Translations under genes and position numbers: made by a program | Notes under the pieces: generated by a model | Told to the model about the DNA's origin: nothing | Databases searched by the model: none | What the model saw: the letters and a program-made list of their open reading frames with translations, nothing else | Assembly (NCBI RefSeq): GCF_016278715.1 | Contig: NZ_JADQBH010000138.1 | Span: forward strand, 1-39,137 | Source of the DNA: Marinilabilia sp. | GTDB lineage: Bacteria > Bacteroidota > Bacteroidia > Bacteroidales > Marinilabiliaceae | Reading direction: 5' to 3' | DNA: 39,137 nt | Part shown: in pieces, positions 1-10,417 of the stretch | Position numbering within the stretch: the stretch's first letter is position 1 | Layout of the letters: each line of letters begins with the position of its first letter

Positions 1-2292
1 TGCTTCTTCGAACATGGAATCACGTTTCGATAAATCAACTTCTCCGGGCTCAGCGCCTTCGCTATCATTTCCTGTATATTCGGGCAATATCATGGCCGAA
101 GGATAGCCCTGCTGGACACCGATGTATTCGTTGATTTTTTCAACTTCAGGCGTATCCACAAAGGCACACTGAACGCGAATCAGATCGCTTCCCTGGGTGA
201 TGAGCATGTCGCCACGGCCTATAAGTTGATTGGCCCCGGGAGAGTCCAGGATTGTGCGACTGTCGATCATGGAAGCTACTTTAAATGCTACACGGGTGGG
301 GAAGTTGGCTTTGATAACTCCGGTAATAATGTTGGTTGATGGACGCTGCGTGGCAATAATCATGTGAATACCCACCGCACGGGCCAACTGAGCAATCCGG
401 GCAATTGGCATTTCCACATCTTTTCCGGCGGTCATAATCAAGTCGGCAAACTCATCGATAATCACCACAATGTAAGGTAGAAAACGGTGGCCTTTTTCAG
501 GATTTAGCTGACGTTTAACAAACTTGTGGTTGTATTCCTTCATGTTTCGCGCATGTGCCTTTTTGAGCAAATCATAGCGCTGATCCATCTCAATGGTAAG
601 GGAATGGAGGGTGGCTACCACCCGTTGAACATCCGTGATAATGGATTCCTCTTCATCCGGTAGCTTGGCCAGGAAATGTTTCTCAATCTTGCTGTAGATG
701 TTCAGTTCTACTTTTTTGGGGTCAACCAACACAAATTTAAGTTGCGAAGGGTGTTTTTTATACAGCAATGATGTTATAATCGCATTTAATCCTACTGATT
801 TACCCTGTCCTGTAGCTCCGGCAACAAGCATGTGGGGTGCTTTGGTCAGGTCTATCATATAAGTTTCATTGCTGATGGTTTTTCCAAAAGCAATGGGTAG
901 TTCAAACTTACTATTCTGAAATTTGCGTGAAGTGATAATCGAGCGCATGGACACCACTTCCGGTTCTGAATTGGGAACTTCAATACCAATGGTGCCACGT
1001 CCCGGAATGGGGGCAATAATTCGGATTCCCAGAGCAGCAAGCGAAAGGGCAATATCATCTTCCAGGTTTTTGATTTTGGAAATGCGTACACCCGGTGCAG
1101 GAACAATCTCATACAATGTAATGGTGGGACCAACAGTTGCTTTAATGCTTTTGATTTGTATTTTGTAGTCCTCCAGGGTTTTAACGATTTTGTTTTTGTT
1201 GGAAATAAGCTCCTCCTCACCAACTTGTCCCGACCCCCCATCATGATCATCTAGCAAATCAAAAGTGGGAAGTTTATAGGAAGACAAATCGAGAGTGGGA
1301 TCGTAATCCCCCAAAGGTTTGTCATCGTTATGCTCCAACATTTCTTCAGTGGCTGCCCTTTCAATTTTGAGCTCCAGGTCTTCATCACCATCATGCTCCA
1401 GCGACTTATCGGTATTTTGAGGTTCAAACTCCATTTTCATGGTTTCTTCGTCATGAACCTCTGTTTGTTGTTGGTTATGTGCCTGATTTGGCGTAGATAC
1501 CGGCTTTGTGGTTTCAGAAACTTCGGACAATCCGCTCACCGCTCTTTCCAGTGATAATTCTTCATCCAATGGTTTGTCGGACGCTGGTGCTGCCTTTTCT
1601 TTTGATGAATCTAAACCATCAGAATGTTCAATGTTGTTTTGTGTTTCTACATTGGTATCCGAAGTGTTTTTATTGATAAAAGGCTTGGAAACAAGCACAA
1701 TAAACCAATCAAAACTAAAAGAGAGGTAGGCGAAAAGTGTAACCAGTATTAGAATAAATGTTCCGGCCCATCCTATAGCCGACTGCAGCCAGGTACTCAG
1801 AAAAAAACCATGCGCACCGCCCAAAAGAAGGTATTGATCATTGACAGAGTCGATAAAAAAGAATCCAAGTGTAAGAGAAGTCCAGATGGTAATGAGTGCG
1901 GCATGTGCAAAAGCGGATGAGAGTTTCATTATTTTGGCACCTACCAGTTTTATTCCGGTCATGAAAAGCAATACTACCACTGCAGTTGAAGCTACTCCAA
2001 ACCAGTCATTTATAAAGGTGTCGGCCAGCCAGGCACCAAATTTGCCAGTCCAGTTTTCCACAGTTATTTCCGCATCTTTAATAAAATCCCAAAATGCAAT
2101 GTCGAATTTACTTCTGTCCGCAAACCCGGTAAAGAAAAACGACATAAATGCCAGCGCCAGATAGAATGCCAGCGCTACAAGAACTAATCCTGAAATAAAA
2201 CGGAACTTGAAATTCTTAAGATTGGTCTCCCATTTGGAGAGACCTGTTTTTCGACTTTTTTTCCCTTTTGCTGTCTTTTTGCCGTTACTCAT
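1..2292 (-). CDS. ftsK: DNA translocase FtsK/SpoIIIE family, 3' end missing
   Basis: This is a septum-anchored ATPase that pumps chromosomal DNA at division. Read from the ATG at 2292, 764 codons are visible and the frame is still open at the window edge. Hydrophobic N-terminal segments (about residues 31-56, 97-120, 126-148 and 171-201) form the membrane anchor. An acidic, Gln/Glu-rich linker follows (about 205-390), then the motor domain. Walker A GATGQGKS lies at residues 492-499 and a Walker B IIDEFAD near 610, followed by ATQRPS and GRGDML, typical of FtsK. The C-terminal end of the motor and the winged-helix gamma domain should lie beyond position 1. A TATTTTTG -7 element lies on the minus strand at 2317-2324, just upstream. 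The lipoprotein gene at 2434-3147 precedes it on the same strand. The family call is certain; only completeness is unknown. Confidence 0.96.
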   Translation of the reverse strand, partial: MSNGKKTAKGKKSRKTGLSKWETNLKNFKFRFISGLVLVALAFYLALAFMSFFFTGFADRSKFDIAFWDFIKDAEITVENWTGKFGAWLADTFINDWFGVASTAVVVLLFMTGIKLVGAKIMKLSSAFAHAALITIWTSLTLGFFFIDSVNDQYLLLGGAHGFFLSTWLQSAIGWAGTFILILVTLFAYLSFSFDWFIVLVSKPFINKNTSDTNVETQNNIEHSDGLDSSKEKAAPASDKPLDEELSLERAVSGLSEVSETTKPVSTPNQAHNQQQTEVHDEETMKMEFEPQNTDKSLEHDGDEDLELKIERAATEEMLEHNDDKPLGDYDPTLDLSSYKLPTFDLLDDHDGGSGQVGEEELISNKNKIVKTLEDYKIQIKSIKATVGPTITLYEIVPAPGVRISKIKNLEDDIALSLAALGIRIIAPIPGRGTIGIEVPNSEPEVVSMRSIITSRKFQNSKFELPIAFGKTISNETYMIDLTKAPHMLVAGATGQGKSVGLNAIITSLLYKKHPSQLKFVLVDPKKVELNIYSKIEKHFLAKLPDEEESIITDVQRVVATLHSLTIEMDQRYDLLKKAHARNMKEYNHKFVKRQLNPEKGHRFLPYIVVIIDEFADLIMTAGKDVEMPIARIAQLARAVGIHMIIATQRPSTNIITGVIKANFPTRVAFKVASMIDSRTILDSPGANQLIGRGDMLITQGSDLIRVQCAFVDTPEVEKINEYIGVQQGYPSAMILPEYTGNDSEGAEPGEVDLSKRDSMFEEA

Positions 2293-2433
2293 GGTGCTAA
2301 TTTGGTTTTCCTCCTGCAAAAATAATAATTGAACGGGCCTTTTGAGCTTTTAAAAGAAATAAAGTTTAAAATAATGTCTGCAGAAAAATGATTGGCTACC
2401 ATTCAACGATTAAAAGCAATTTTAATTGTATGT

Positions 2434-3147
2434 TTATTTAATGATGGTTGAAATGGTTTGTTCAATTTCCTGAATGGTGGCGGGTTGGTAATCCACCGGA
2501 ATCTCAAATATGGATTCCGGCAACGTATCTCCGATGATGGACTGAGGGGTTAAAGTGAACATCACATCATTGTAAAAGATGGAAAATTCAAGCAAAACAC
2601 CAGGAATTTCAGCAAAAGGAGTGTTTTTATTGGTGGTTGGGATAGCGATCTCCGGGGTGTACCAAACGATAATTTCACTGTTGGTTTTTCCCAATTTTAT
2701 TATTGCTTTTTGAGCTTCATAGCCTAAAATGGTTCGGGAGGTGTCTTTTTCAAAAAAGACTTTTCCCTCTTGCAACTGTTGAAAAATAAAGAGTTTATTA
2801 CTTTCCGACGCGGGAACATACATTTTTCTGTTGATGATTTTTAGTAAAGTTGTACTACTGTCGGTATTGTGATTTGAAATGAAGTCCAGTGAGTAAATGC
2901 CCAAATCTCCCTCAAAAGAGATACGCTCTTGTCCGGGTCGAAAGAAATAATGCATCTCTTCGGGAAGCAAAAAAGAGAAGTTTTTAGCTTTTATTTCCGG
3001 GGAATAGGAAATGGTATAATTTACCACGCCTTGCGAAACAACAGGTGTTGTTTTCTTCTGTCTTTGCTTGCATCCGTATAGAACAAAAAATGCTGACAAT
3101 AAGATTATTGAAAGGATCTTAAAAATTGATTTGGAACAATGCCTCAT
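2434..3147 (-). CDS. GLPGLI-like lipoprotein of unknown function
   Basis: This is a 237-residue protein that starts with a basic n-region and a hydrophobic stretch ending in LYGC. That is a lipobox with Cys26 as the lipidated residue, so the mature protein should be anchored in a membrane facing the periplasm. The body is mostly beta-predicted and contains a segment GYEAQKAIIKL followed by IPGVLLEF near residue 185. This recalls the GLPGLI/DUF4412-type repeat proteins of Bacteroidota, in which the sequence G-x-PG-hydrophobic gives the family its name. The match is by eye and could be superficial. It lies 141 nt upstream of ftsK on the same strand and may be co-transcribed with it, although a promoter element is visible just before ftsK. 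No enzymatic motif was seen. Confidence 0.8.
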   Translation of the reverse strand: MRHCSKSIFKILSIILLSAFFVLYGCKQRQKKTTPVVSQGVVNYTISYSPEIKAKNFSFLLPEEMHYFFRPGQERISFEGDLGIYSLDFISNHNTDSSTTLLKIINRKMYVPASESNKLFIFQQLQEGKVFFEKDTSRTILGYEAQKAIIKLGKTNSEIIVWYTPEIAIPTTNKNTPFAEIPGVLLEFSIFYNDVMFTLTPQSIIGDTLPESIFEIPVDYQPATIQEIEQTISTIIK

Positions 3148-3354
3148 AAAATGAATTCTCTAAATGGTTTACATGGTCTAAGCTTTTTCAAATTTAATCT
3201 AATTTTTAAGAAATAATTAAACGCTTATCTTTTGATTCGGGGTGCTGGTCAAAATCAAATCCACCAATGATAGATACTTCTTTGCTGATAATGGTCATAG
3301 GAAAACTATCTTTTTTTCTCGAATATAGTGCTGTAATAAGATAAATTGAATAAT

Positions 3355-4332
3355 ATGAGCAAACTTGCTGTTATTGCTTTGGGTGGCAATGCACTGCTGA
3401 GAAACAACCAGTCCGGAACGATTGAGGAGCAGGAAGCCAACACTACTGAAACACTTGAAAACCTTATCTTCCTTGTTAAAGAAGGGTATAACCTGGTGTT
3501 CACGCATGGAAACGGGCCTCAGGTGGGGAACATTCTTTTGCGAAACGATGCCGGGGAGAATCAGTACGGCGTACCTCAAATGCCTCTTGATATTTGTGTG
3601 GCCGACAGTCAGGGAGGCATCGGATATATGATTGAACGTTGCTTATTGAATGTTTTGTGTAAACACCATCTTAAAAGAAATGTTCTTACCTTAATGACCC
3701 TCACTGAAGTTGATCCTACAGATTCTGCATTTAACAACCCTACCAAACGGATCGGAAAAATGATGACTAAAGAGGAAGCAGACCGACTTAATAAGGATAA
3801 AGGCTGGATTTTTAAAGAGGAGAAGAAAAGTGTGGGTGGCTATAGGAGGGTTGTTCCGTCGCCTGTGCCAAAGTCGATAATGAACTGTGAGGTGATTGAG
3901 AGCAACGCCAGGGCCGGTACAATAGTAATTGCGGTGGGAGGAGGTGGTATTCCTGTTTACACGGATGAGCAGGGAATGGTGCGGCCATCTGAAGCGGTTG
4001 TGGATAAAGACCTGGCTAGCTCTATTCTGGCCACCCAGATTAAAGCTGATGAGTTTTATGTTCTAACCGATGTTCCTTTTGTTTATGTTAATTATGGGGA
4101 ACCTGATGAAAAGAAACTGGAATTTCTAAATCATACCGATACTCTGAAATACCTTAATGCCGGAACTTTTGGTGAAGGAAGTATGGCTCCTAAAATAAAA
4201 GCTGCTCTCTCATTCATTGAAATGGGGGGGCGACAAAGCATTATCACCGAATCCAAAAAGCTCGAGGATAAATCCTTTGGAACAAAAATTACTATGGAAT
4301 ACGAAGATAAAGACTTGCATAAGTATGACTGA
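3355..4332 (+). CDS. arcC: Carbamate kinase
   Basis: The enzyme interconverts carbamoyl phosphate + ADP and carbamate + ATP in the cytoplasm. Catabolically it yields ATP at the end of the arginine deiminase or citrulline pathway. The protein shows the amino-acid-kinase fold signatures: ALGGNALL at the N-terminus, HGNGPQVGN near residue 55, and AVGGGGIPV near 195. About 325 residues is the usual family length (around 310-315, slightly longer here). I chose the ATG at 3355, which gives MSKLAVIALGG. An in-frame TTG at 3346 would add three residues and is less likely. Ornithine carbamoyltransferase follows 241 nt downstream in the same direction, which supports a catabolic role. No arginine deiminase gene is visible nearby. 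Confidence 0.95.
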   Translation: MSKLAVIALGGNALLRNNQSGTIEEQEANTTETLENLIFLVKEGYNLVFTHGNGPQVGNILLRNDAGENQYGVPQMPLDICVADSQGGIGYMIERCLLNVLCKHHLKRNVLTLMTLTEVDPTDSAFNNPTKRIGKMMTKEEADRLNKDKGWIFKEEKKSVGGYRRVVPSPVPKSIMNCEVIESNARAGTIVIAVGGGGIPVYTDEQGMVRPSEAVVDKDLASSILATQIKADEFYVLTDVPFVYVNYGEPDEKKLEFLNHTDTLKYLNAGTFGEGSMAPKIKAALSFIEMGGRQSIITESKKLEDKSFGTKITMEYEDKDLHKYD

Positions 4333-4573
4333 AACAGTGGATGAATACCTTTCTTTAGCCTGCTTTATTCATGAATTATCGTTATGAGATTTTCAAATAT
4401 TAAGAAATAAAATCAACCGCAGAGAATATGGATGTAGGAAATAATAAATTATTTTCAAATCCATTTTAATGAGGACGATTGTATTTTGCAGATAGTTGGA
4501 CATCGGAATAGATTATTTGTGAATAATGCAGGTTAGGCTCGAACTTAAAACTGAACACTAAAATTAAATATAT

Positions 4574-5575
4574 ATGGCTTTCAATTTAAAGAACCGATCA
4601 TTTTTAAAACTACTGGACTTTTCGCCCAAAGAGATAGCGTTTCTGCTGGAACTGGCCGAACAACTAAAAGCGGCCAAGTATACCAGAACGGAACAACCAC
4701 AGCTTTCAGGTAAAAATATTGCCCTCATATTTGAGAAGTCTTCCACACGCACCCGATGTGCTTTTGAAGTGGCAGCGCACGATCAGGGTGCTCACGTTAC
4801 TTACCTTGGGCCCTCCGGGTCGCAGATTGGTAATAAAGAATCGATGAAAGATACGGCCAGGGTTTTGGGGCGTATGTACGATGGAATCGAGTATCGGGGA
4901 TTTGGACAAACCATTGTCGAAGAATTGGCTGAATTTGCTGGAGTTCCTGTTTGGAATGGCCTTACAAATGAGTTTCATCCCACCCAGATTCTTGCCGATT
5001 TTCTGACAATGAAAGAGCATTCGAATGTGCCTTTGAAACAGGTTTCGTTTGCCTATTTAGGCGATGCACGCAACAATATGGCCAATTCGTTGCTCGTGGG
5101 TGGTGCCAAAATGGGTATGGATGTGCGCATTGTGGGACCTAAATCGCTTCAACCCGATGCGGATCTGGTAGAGAAATGCCGTGAAATTGCCAAGGAGACC
5201 GGCGCACAGATTACCATCACTGAAAATGTGGAAGATGGGGTAGCAGGATGTGATTTTCTATACACAGATGTATGGGTTTCAATGGGCGAAAGTGAGGATG
5301 TTTGGAAAGAGCGTATCGAGATGCTTAAAGCCTTCCAGATAAATGCTTCAACACTTGAGAAAACAGGAAATCCATCCTGCAAATTTCTTCACTGTCTGCC
5401 TGCTTTTCATAACCGGGAAACAAAAGTTGGAGGGGAAATTTTTCAAAAGTTTGGTCTTGACGGATTAGAAGTAACAGAGGATGTATTCGAATCTCCTGCT
5501 TCTATCGTTTTTGATCAGGCCGAGAACCGGATGCATACCATCAAAGCGGTGATGGTAGCCACACTGGGAGCTTGA
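4574..5575 (+). CDS. argF: Ornithine carbamoyltransferase
   Basis: This enzyme catalyses ornithine + carbamoyl phosphate to citrulline + phosphate, or the reverse phosphorolysis when paired with carbamate kinase. The 333-residue length matches the family. The carbamoyl-phosphate site STRTR is at residues 57-61, HPTQ at 135-138, the ornithine-binding SMGE near 236, and HCLP with the catalytic Cys at 273-276. The [12 protein letters not shown] loop resembles catabolic (arcB-type) and E. coli ArgI-type enzymes rather than the acetylornithine carbamoyltransferase that many Bacteroidota use for biosynthesis. Next to arcC it is most simply read as arcB of a catabolic route, but anabolic use cannot be excluded. 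A strong inverted repeat terminator follows. Confidence 0.95.
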   Translation: MAFNLKNRSFLKLLDFSPKEIAFLLELAEQLKAAKYTRTEQPQLSGKNIALIFEKSSTRTRCAFEVAAHDQGAHVTYLGPSGSQIGNKESMKDTARVLGRMYDGIEYRGFGQTIVEELAEFAGVPVWNGLTNEFHPTQILADFLTMKEHSNVPLKQVSFAYLGDARNNMANSLLVGGAKMGMDVRIVGPKSLQPDADLVEKCREIAKETGAQITITENVEDGVAGCDFLYTDVWVSMGESEDVWKERIEMLKAFQINASTLEKTGNPSCKFLHCLPAFHNRETKVGGEIFQKFGLDGLEVTEDVFESPASIVFDQAENRMHTIKAVMVATLGA

Positions 5576-5585
5576 TGTATTTTAA

Positions 5586-5621
5586 TTTCCCCTGACATAG
5601 TATCAAACTCGTCAGGGGAAA
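5586..5621. terminator. Bidirectional intrinsic terminator between argF and the SLC12-like gene
   Basis: An 11-bp perfect inverted repeat is present: TTTCCCCTGAC at 5586-5596 and GTCAGGGGAAA at 5611-5621, separated by 14 nt. The A and T ends of the stem give weak U-runs in both directions. It sits between two convergent genes and can serve both. Confidence 0.8.
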
Positions 5622-5628
5622 TAAAAAA

Positions 5629-7884
5629 CTACTCCTCTTTTTCCACAATTTTCCTTGCCTGTGATGCATTCACAAACAACACATCATCCAAACTTGAGAA
5701 ATCGTTAAAATATTCTGCCCCCCTGCGTTTAATGTGTTCTTCACGGAAACCAATTATGGTTAATCCGGCATGTTTTGATTTCTCTTCAACAATTTCATGG
5801 ATAGCCCTGTTTTCAGTTGCCGGAACAATCTCAATATTAGAAAGAGTAATTGGCAAACGTCCTTCTTCAACCAGGTGATTGAGTTGTTCTCTGGTTTGCT
5901 CCACCTGCTCCGGCGCACAAATACTGAAAATCTTAATTTTACTTTTCTTCCAGTCGGGATGGGCCAGAATAATGTAACCAAGCAAAATCATCAGGTTGGC
6001 ATTGAGGTAATCCACTGGTCTTATCCACACATGAATGCCATTCCGGAACCGTGTAGCAGATTGCCCCATCCCATAAACACAAACATCGAAATTACCAGCC
6101 TTGGTAAGTGCGATATTGGTTATGATACGTTCCACTTCTTCTGTTTGATTTTTTTCATATTCAAACACCACCATGTTATTTTCCATCCCTGAAATACTGG
6201 GCGCCTGGATAATTTGGGCAATGGCAGAAGTATAGGATGGAGAAATCATGGTATCGATGTACAGTGTGCTATCTTCTTCTTTTTGAATTTCAACCAACTG
6301 ATGCATAATTTCCCTGGATGCCAAAAAGCTCTGGCGGCTAAAATAATCTTCTATAAAGTGAAAATAGGTGCCAAAACCATGACGATAGGAGAGCCAGTTC
6401 ATCAAATCAAAAATCTTTTCCCGTTCAAAGGAATTTGCTGAAATACAAACAGCTGCCGGACGCCATTCTTCACTCTCAATTGGGCTTTGATTCTTCTGCA
6501 TGTAAACCTGGAGTTTTCGGTTAAGCTGAAACAGTGCGCCTCTAAACAGATTAACCAGTCCTTTACGGTCTTTGTTGTAGTGCTCAATAACGAGGTAGAT
6601 GACTATAATCATTGAGTAAGCAACCACTGTATAAAGCGGATTAATCATAAACATAACCCACACGGAAAGCAAAAAACCAATGAGTGAAAAATACCATTTC
6701 GACCGGAACCGCGGACGATAGGAGGGGGAAGAACCCCAATGGTTCAGAAAACTAATAAGACAAAGTGAGCCATAGGTTATCAGAAAAAACATGGAGATTA
6801 TTTCTGCTACAGCATCAACATTTCCCATTCCCACAAAAACAAAAGCAATTAGAAATGCTACAATCGAGGCATTACGGGGCTCATTGGTGACCCCTTTTCC
6901 CTTTGACAATCTTCGGTTGACTCCGGGTAAAGGAAAGCTTTTATCACTAGCCAGGGCCTGTAAGGTACGCGGAGCAACCAGTACTGATCCAAGCGCTGAG
7001 GAAAGGGTAGAGGCAGCCAATCCCATTAATACAAAAATACTACCTCCAACAGCAATTTGAGACATGATTAACTGATTGGAAAGCAATGCTTCGGTGGAAA
7101 CAGATACGGACATTTTCCATATTACAAGAATATAAACCAACATTCCTGCAATGGTTGCTGCCATGGTACCAATAGGAAGTGATTTCCCCGGATTTTTAAG
7201 GTCACCGCTGAGCCCGACTCCTGCAGTCATCCCTGTAAAGGCCGGAAAACAAATCGCAAATACGGAAAAAAAGCTCTGGGGATTAGAAAAACTAAAATTG
7301 GAACTGAAATGCTCTCCTTTTACCAGTTCTGGTTCTCCAGAACCCAGGAAAAACATTATTAACGACAAAAACAATACTCCGGCTACACCATACAATAGCC
7401 CAATACCCATATTAGCTCCTTTGCGGATAATGAGAATTGCCAGAATCACTAATACCGGAAGGCTCACAACCTGACGTGGTAGTTCCCAACCATATTTTGT
7501 AATCCACCACTGAAATAGCATTTCAAATGTTTCGGTGAAAGCAATGATGTAAAATGCGATGCTGATCGCCTGAGAGAGAAACAGGGCAATACCTATCGTG
7601 GCACCAATATTTAGACCAAATGAGCGGGATATAATAAAGTATTCTCCTCCTCCTTCCACGCGAGTATTGGTTGATAATTCTGAAATGGCCAGGGCAGTGG
7701 GAATGGTTATCAAATGCCCTAGAATAACCAACAGCAAACTACCTGTAAAACCTATGGTTCCAACGGCAAAGCCAAATCTCAGAAACAAGATAGCACCTAA
7801 AATAGTGGAGATGGCCGTGATGAAAACCGGTGCCGTACCAAACCGACGTGCCGTATTGATTTGCACTTTTTGCTCCATAATCAC
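5629..7884 (-). CDS. SLC12-like cation-chloride cotransporter / amino acid permease superfamily protein
   Basis: This is a 751-residue integral membrane protein. The N-terminal 450 residues carry about 12 hydrophobic segments in the APC-superfamily (LeuT-like) arrangement. TM1 contains the unwound segment STILGAILFLRFGFAVG, and an extended EGGGEYFIISRSFG motif follows, as in Na-K-Cl cotransporters and their bacterial homologues. The C-terminal 290 residues are soluble and include stretches typical of the SLC12 C-terminal regulatory domain. Likely activity: coupled movement of Cl- with K+ and/or Na+; amino-acid transport is the alternative. The start could also be the second Met at 7878. It is divergent from the CPA2 antiporter across a 247-nt gap, and with the following genes forms a cluster of ion transporters. 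Confidence 0.85.
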   Translation of the reverse strand: MIMEQKVQINTARRFGTAPVFITAISTILGAILFLRFGFAVGTIGFTGSLLLVILGHLITIPTALAISELSTNTRVEGGGEYFIISRSFGLNIGATIGIALFLSQAISIAFYIIAFTETFEMLFQWWITKYGWELPRQVVSLPVLVILAILIIRKGANMGIGLLYGVAGVLFLSLIMFFLGSGEPELVKGEHFSSNFSFSNPQSFFSVFAICFPAFTGMTAGVGLSGDLKNPGKSLPIGTMAATIAGMLVYILVIWKMSVSVSTEALLSNQLIMSQIAVGGSIFVLMGLAASTLSSALGSVLVAPRTLQALASDKSFPLPGVNRRLSKGKGVTNEPRNASIVAFLIAFVFVGMGNVDAVAEIISMFFLITYGSLCLISFLNHWGSSPSYRPRFRSKWYFSLIGFLLSVWVMFMINPLYTVVAYSMIIVIYLVIEHYNKDRKGLVNLFRGALFQLNRKLQVYMQKNQSPIESEEWRPAAVCISANSFEREKIFDLMNWLSYRHGFGTYFHFIEDYFSRQSFLASREIMHQLVEIQKEEDSTLYIDTMISPSYTSAIAQIIQAPSISGMENNMVVFEYEKNQTEEVERIITNIALTKAGNFDVCVYGMGQSATRFRNGIHVWIRPVDYLNANLMILLGYIILAHPDWKKSKIKIFSICAPEQVEQTREQLNHLVEEGRLPITLSNIEIVPATENRAIHEIVEEKSKHAGLTIIGFREEHIKRRGAEYFNDFSSLDDVLFVNASQARKIVEKEE

Positions 7885-8103
7885 TCTTTCTTTCGATGTA
7901 TTAAGGATAATCTATTTTTTTGTGAAGTTAATAAATTCAGGAAAGATTATTTTCTTCTGATAAGAATCATTGGTGTTTATTTTCGCATTCGGCCATATTT
8001 CCTGTCGGGATAACTCATACAGTTAGGAATACAGGAATCACTATTCGCACTTAAAATCAAAGCGTAAGCACATATGTAATAGCCGGGGATCATAAAAATA
8101 ACT

Positions 8104-8111
8104 TATATTTG
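8104..8111 (+). promoter_or_regulatory. -7 element (TATATTTG) before the CPA2 antiporter gene
   Basis: TATATTTG fits the Bacteroidota -7 consensus TAnnTTTG exactly and lies 20 nt upstream of the ATG at 8132. That would give a leader of roughly 15 nt. No clear TTTG -33 element was found at the usual distance, so this is a moderate call. Confidence 0.45.
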
Positions 8112-8131
8112 ACTATCGGAAATAGATTATT

Positions 8132-10300
8132 ATGAGTTTTGATTTTCTAGATATCGATTTGCCTGTTATCGATCCGGTTGTTAAATTCCTGATCATTCTA
8201 CTTGTAATTTTAGTCATTCCCATATTGTCAGAACGGTTGAGGATTCCGCAGTTATTGGGTATGATTGTAGCCGGAATTGTAATTGGACCACATGGTTTTA
8301 ACCTTCTGGCGCGAGATAGCAGCATAATACTCTCCGGAACAGCGGGGTTACTCTATATTATGTTTCAGGCTGGCCTGGAGATCGATATGAACGATTTTAA
8401 AAGACATGCATTCAAAAGCACGATGCTGGGCCTCTACGGTTTCTTTATCCCAATGATACTTGGAATAATTTTGGGGGTTATTCTTCTTGGCTTTTCTCTT
8501 TCAACGTCAACACTCCTTGCCAGCATGTTTGCCTCTCATACATTGATTACTTATCCTATTGTAAGCAAACTGGGAATAACAAAAAATACAGCAGTCAATA
8601 TCTCCGTGGGCAGTACCCTTATAACTAATACTCTGGCATTGTTTGTCCTGGCTATTATTGTGGGTATGTCAAACGGAGAAATAAATAATTTTTTCTGGTT
8701 GCAATTACTGGTATCGTTCATCGCATTTACACTCATCATAACTTTTGTATTTCCACGAATTGCCAGATGGTTTTTTAAACGTTTTAGCGACAGTGTTTCG
8801 CAATATGTTTTTGTACTGGTTATTGTCTTTTTGGGTGCAGTTCTATTAATGGCTGCTGGCATTGAAGCCATTATCGGGGCATTTATGTCAGGACTGGCGT
8901 TAAACAGACTAATTCCGCGGACATCTCCATTAATGAACCGCATCAACTTTGTGGGCAACGCCATCTTCATTCCATTTTTTCTGATAGGGGTAGGGATGCT
9001 AATTAATTATCGGTCTTTTAGCAATTTGGAGACCATAATGGTGGCTGTATCCATGTCAATTGTTGCCACTCTTGCAAAGTATCTGGCGGCTCTGGCTACT
9101 CAAAAGAGTTTTAAACTGAGTCGTGATGATATGCACCTGATATTTGGGCTTACCAATTCACAAGCAGCTGCTACACTTGCGGCTGTTTTAGTTGGTTACA
9201 ACATAGTTCTGGGACATACTCCTGATGGTGATCCTATACGCCTGTTGAATGACAGTGTACTCAATGGAACCATTATCATGATATTAGTAACTTGTACAAT
9301 TGCCTCTTTTGTAACCCAGAAAAGTGCTCAAAAAATATCCACAACCGAGCAAATGGATGGAGTGATTGAAGAAAATAAAGAGCTAATACTAATTCCTTTG
9401 AGTAATCCTGAAAACATTGAGGAAATGGTTAATTTAAGTACCATCATAAAATCAAAACGAAACCTGAATGGCTTTTTTGCACTCAATATAATTAACAGGG
9501 ATAATACTGATACTGAACTGGAGAAGCGGGCCCGCCAATTACTCAACAAAGCCCGGGTCGCTGCTTCGGCCACGGATATGGAACTGCAAACCTTGTTACG
9601 TTACGACCTCGATGTGGTACATGGCATCACCAATGTTATTAAGGAACATAATATTACTGACCTTATTCTCGGACTACATGTACAAAAGGGGATGTCTGAC
9701 ACCTTCTTGGGCAACCTGACAGAAGGTATCCTTTCCAAAAATAATTTCACAACCTATATTTACAACCCCTTTCAGCCCATTTCTACCATCGGGCGTCACA
9801 TTGTTGTTGTTCCTGAAAATGCTGAATACGAATCAGGTTTTTCTTTTTGGGTTTCAAGAATATGGAACATTGCCGGAAATACAGGAGCAAAAATCTTGTT
9901 TTATTCAGATGGAAGAACCCTTAAGCTGCTCAGGGAAATTCATTCTATTCATCCCATCGATGCAGAATTTAATGTGTTCAACAAATGGGACGATTTTTTG
10001 ATTTTATCCAGGGACGTAAGCCCGAACAATAATCTGATTATTGTGATGAGTCGAAAAGGTTTCAACTCATACCACCCTGCTATGGAAAAAATAACATCCT
10101 ATCTGAATAACTATTTCCAATATTCCAATTTTTTAATCATTTATCCCCGGCAAGAAATCCTTTTATCACATGAGAAAAAAATAAACCTCACGGATTCTTC
10201 AATGTTGGAAACCATCGAAAAGATTGATACCATTGGAAAAACACTTGCCAATATTTTCAGAAGGAAGGAAATATGGAGAATTAAAAGAGAACAAAACTAA
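8132..10300 (+). CDS. Cation:proton antiporter, CPA2/KefB-type, with C-terminal UspA-like region
   Basis: A 722-residue protein. Residues about 15-400 contain some 12 hydrophobic segments and the Na+/H+ exchanger fold. Recognisable landmarks are SERLRIPQLLGMIVAGIVIGPHG near the N-terminus, FQAGLEIDMNDFK after TM3, and the GAFMSGLALNRLIP region. The C-terminal 300 residues are soluble and look like one or two universal-stress-protein-type nucleotide-binding domains, an arrangement common in Bacteroidota antiporters. Probable role: K+ or Na+ efflux in exchange for H+, for pH and osmotic balance. The trkA/trkH pair follows after 117 nt on the same strand, so opposite K+ fluxes are encoded side by side. 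The exact ion cannot be decided from sequence. Confidence 0.9.
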   Translation: MSFDFLDIDLPVIDPVVKFLIILLVILVIPILSERLRIPQLLGMIVAGIVIGPHGFNLLARDSSIILSGTAGLLYIMFQAGLEIDMNDFKRHAFKSTMLGLYGFFIPMILGIILGVILLGFSLSTSTLLASMFASHTLITYPIVSKLGITKNTAVNISVGSTLITNTLALFVLAIIVGMSNGEINNFFWLQLLVSFIAFTLIITFVFPRIARWFFKRFSDSVSQYVFVLVIVFLGAVLLMAAGIEAIIGAFMSGLALNRLIPRTSPLMNRINFVGNAIFIPFFLIGVGMLINYRSFSNLETIMVAVSMSIVATLAKYLAALATQKSFKLSRDDMHLIFGLTNSQAAATLAAVLVGYNIVLGHTPDGDPIRLLNDSVLNGTIIMILVTCTIASFVTQKSAQKISTTEQMDGVIEENKELILIPLSNPENIEEMVNLSTIIKSKRNLNGFFALNIINRDNTDTELEKRARQLLNKARVAASATDMELQTLLRYDLDVVHGITNVIKEHNITDLILGLHVQKGMSDTFLGNLTEGILSKNNFTTYIYNPFQPISTIGRHIVVVPENAEYESGFSFWVSRIWNIAGNTGAKILFYSDGRTLKLLREIHSIHPIDAEFNVFNKWDDFLILSRDVSPNNNLIIVMSRKGFNSYHPAMEKITSYLNNYFQYSNFLIIYPRQEILLSHEKKINLTDSSMLETIEKIDTIGKTLANIFRRKEIWRIKREQN

Positions 10301-10417
10301 CTCTTTTTCTCTCAATGAATGAAATTGCGAATTTTCCGCTGAATTTTGTTGTATCCGGAATAGTATTGCGGTTAAATATATTTTTTGATACTTTCGTTCC
10401 TCTAATCTCAATCATAG

